Source: Firmicutes bacterium UBA1535
GTDB taxonomy: Bacteria > Bacillota > Clostridia > Tissierellales > Sedimentibacteraceae
Length of the DNA: 6,719 nucleotides
Direction of reading: 5' to 3'
Assembly: GCA_002323775.1 (NCBI GenBank)
Contig: DCPV01000195.1
Coordinates: 1-6,719, forward strand
The translations under genes were made by a program, and so were the position numbers. Of the stretch, positions 5,554 to 6,719 are shown one piece after another (positions within the stretch are counted from its first letter, which is position 1; every line of letters starts with the position of its first letter). The notes under the pieces were generated by a model, which worked only from the letters and a program-made list of their open reading frames with translations, was not told the origin of the DNA and ran no database searches.

Positions 5554-6285
5554 ATGAATCCTTTTGTAATTTCTTGGAAACCTAAATTTGCTATTGTTGA
5601 TTTTAGAGCAGATGAAAAAATATTTGAAACTATAAGAAAATTTAACATTATACCGATAAAGACTATTAAGTGCGATGATATTTTAGAACCAGTTTGCGGT
5701 CATCCGGACATGGTTATACATCCTATTGATAATAAAAATATTGTCATTGCTCCGAATGTTTTTGATTATTATGCAAGTATATTTGAAAATAGTGGAATAA
5801 AACTTATTAAAGGTGGAAAAACTTTAAGTAGAAACTATCCAAACGATATTGCATATAATGTAGCAAGAATAAGGAACTATGCTATACACAATTTAAAATA
5901 TACGGATGAGGTTTTAAAATATTATTTGCAAAAATCAGATATAAGCTTTGTTCATGTAAATCAGGGATATACAAAGTGTTCAACTGCCTGTATTGACAAC
6001 GATAAAGCCATTACTTCTGATTTCACAATTTATACTACTATTAGAAATTTAGGTCTTAAATGTCTGTATTTTAATTCCCAAAATGTATATTTAAAGGGTT
6101 TTGAATATGGTTTTGCTGGCGGATGTATGGGAATGTTAGATGATAAGAATTTTTTATTGACAGGTAGAATTTATGACAAGGAGCAAAGAAAAGAGCTTTA
6201 TAACTTTGTAGAGACTTCGGCGTTTAAAGTCATAGAAGCTTCTGACGAGATTTTGACTGACTACGGAACGATAATAGTAATATAA
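5554..6285 (+). CDS. Uncharacterised GME/pentein-fold-like protein (DUF6873-like)
   Basis: The 243-residue protein has no signal peptide or membrane segment, so it is probably cytosolic. Recognisable conserved blocks are CGHPDMVIHPIDNKNIVIAP (48-67), YPNDIAYNVARIRNYAIHN (95-113), KYTDEVL (115-121), HVNQGYTKCSTACIDNDKAITSD (134-156), YGFAGGCMG (185-193) and DYGTIIVI (236-243). They recall a clostridial family annotated as DUF6873 with a guanidino-modifying-enzyme (pentein) fold, related to arginine deiminases. I recognise this from pattern memory, not from a search. H50, D52, H56, C142, C146 and D156 are candidate functional residues, but the C-terminus has no cysteine at the position where classical penteins carry their nucleophile. 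Its ATG follows the upstream stop by one base and has no Shine-Dalgarno site, which suggests translational coupling. Biochemical role unknown. Confidence 0.72.
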   Translation: MNPFVISWKPKFAIVDFRADEKIFETIRKFNIIPIKTIKCDDILEPVCGHPDMVIHPIDNKNIVIAPNVFDYYASIFENSGIKLIKGGKTLSRNYPNDIAYNVARIRNYAIHNLKYTDEVLKYYLQKSDISFVHVNQGYTKCSTACIDNDKAITSDFTIYTTIRNLGLKCLYFNSQNVYLKGFEYGFAGGCMGMLDDKNFLLTGRIYDKEQRKELYNFVETSAFKVIEASDEILTDYGTIIVI

Positions 6286-6291
6286 ATATGG

Positions 6292-6304
6292 CTCGCACAG
6301 CGAG
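6292..6304 (+). repeat. Short GC-rich hairpin after the DUF6873-like gene
   Basis: CTCGC (6292-6296) and GCGAG (6300-6304) pair perfectly around the loop ACA, seven bases after the stop codon. The stem is strikingly GC-rich for this sequence. No T tract follows, so it is not a standard intrinsic terminator; it could stabilise the 3' end of the mRNA or make a weak terminator. A -10-like TATAAT lies just downstream at 6311-6316, without a convincing -35. Confidence 0.35.
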
Positions 6305-6310
6305 ACGGTG

Positions 6311-6316
6311 TATAAT
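6311..6316 (+). promoter_or_regulatory. Possible -10 element for the YtxC-like gene
   Basis: A perfect TATAAT occurs about 97 bases before the TTG start. The sequence 16-17 bases upstream (around 6289-6294, TGGCTC) is a poor -35. If the element is used, the transcript begins near 6323 and includes the hairpin at 6337-6382. Confidence 0.25.
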
Positions 6317-6336
6317 TTGCAAATGATAAAAGCAAA

Positions 6337-6382
6337 AAGTGTTAGATTCAAATATATACCTTATATTTAGAGCTTAGCACTT
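6337..6382 (+). promoter_or_regulatory. Two-tier stem-loop in the leader of the YtxC-like gene
   Basis: AAGTGTTA (6337-6344) pairs with TAGCACTT (6375-6382) through eight pairs with one wobble. Inside it, AAATATA (6350-6356) pairs with TATATTT (6362-6368). The structure ends 16 bases before the GGAGGAG ribosome binding site and has no T tract, so it is a leader structure and not a terminator. Its AT-rich inner stem is weak, and a regulatory function is only a possibility. Confidence 0.25.
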
Positions 6383-6412
6383 ACAATCATAAATACTTGG
6401 AGGAGTGGTAGC

Positions 6413-6719
6413 TTGGAGCTTTTATCATTGGAAATAGACAAAAAAGACGATGTTAGTTATTATAATATAATCAGCACTTTGACAAATTTGCAGCATAAAT
6501 CAATGACTGCGACAATATATGCACAAAATGATACTTATGATAAAATTATTTATAATATAGATAAATTAACAGATATAGAAGAATGCAGAGATGAAATTAT
6601 CTCTAAAATAAATGATATTATAAAATCTTACATGATGGAAGAAGCTTTTAATTATTTTGAAAAAAGCTATTTTTATTTTGAAGATGCAGAGAGCAGCTCA
6701 ATTAAGAAAATAATTGAAG
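6413..6719 (+). CDS. Probable YtxC-like sporulation protein, N-terminal part (3' end outside window)
   Basis: The open frame begins at TTG 6413 and runs to the right edge, giving 102 residues. GGAGGAG (6399-6405) lies eight bases before the TTG and is a strong ribosome binding site, with no ATG or GTG at this distance. The visible protein starts LELLSLEIDKKDDVSYYNIIS and continues with a charged alpha/beta region. The block DIIKSYMMEEAFNYFEKSYFYFEDAESSSIKKII (about 67-100) resembles clostridial YtxC proteins, where a helix ending in a tyrosine- and phenylalanine-rich stretch precedes an acidic turn. YtxC is a sporulation-associated protein of unknown function, often just upstream of thrS in Bacillota. 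The assignment rests on pattern memory over a partial sequence; it could be another family of small cytosolic proteins. Confidence 0.5.
   Translation, partial: MELLSLEIDKKDDVSYYNIISTLTNLQHKSMTATIYAQNDTYDKIIYNIDKLTDIEECRDEIISKINDIIKSYMMEEAFNYFEKSYFYFEDAESSSIKKIIE

Noticed and set aside
6154..6351. Minus-strand open frame over the end of the DUF6873-like gene
   Set aside because: It has no similarity to a known family, overlaps a plausible gene end and has no promoter.
6337..6382. CIRCE-like HrcA operator suggested by GTGTTA and TTAGCAC words
   Set aside because: The arms are in the reverse order from CIRCE (TTAGCACTC-N9-GAGTGCTAA), the spacing is wrong, and the downstream gene is not a heat-shock gene.

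Overview
The window is strongly AT-rich DNA and every supportable gene lies on the + strand. Gene content points to a low-GC Bacillota of the class Clostridia: a CBS-domain family II pyrophosphatase, redox chaperone Hsp33, an MGDG-synthase/UgtP-type glycosyltransferase, a clostridial GME-fold protein (DUF6873-like) and the start of a probable YtxC-like sporulation gene. If the last call is right, the organism is a spore-former. Genus and species cannot be read from the sequence.

Layout: (1) 1-369, C-terminal part of a class I SAM-dependent methyltransferase, cut by the window edge. (2) 444-2066, a 540-aa CBS-DRTGG-CBS manganese-dependent inorganic pyrophosphatase with an excellent ribosome binding site. 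(3) 2184-3068, hslO (Hsp33), preceded by a 19-bp inverted repeat. (4) 3069-3386, a regulatory intergenic region: a 40-bp near-perfect palindrome that is both a plausible intrinsic terminator for hslO and the carrier of a perfect TTGACA-N17-TATAAT promoter, followed by a long AT-rich leader with a second palindrome, a possible 15-codon leader peptide and a terminator/antiterminator-like pair of hairpins. (5) 3387-6285, a tight three-gene cluster: lipid glycosyltransferase, eight-helix flippase-like membrane protein (LPG-synthase TM family) and DUF6873-like protein. (6) 6413-6719, the start of a YtxC-like gene with a TTG start and a strong Shine-Dalgarno sequence, cut by the right edge.

The first three genes are housekeeping: SAM-dependent methylation, pyrophosphate removal under adenine-nucleotide control, and protection from oxidative unfolding. 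The second cluster looks like envelope lipid work: a cytosolic glycosyltransferase of the diacylglycerol-glucosylating type next to a membrane protein of a family linked to lipid translocation. The role of the third gene there is unknown. No mobile element, CRISPR array, tRNA or rRNA was seen. The coding genes are mostly ordinary; the most notable material is the control region at 3090-3386 and the pairing of an uncharacterised pentein-like protein with lipid glycosylation genes.
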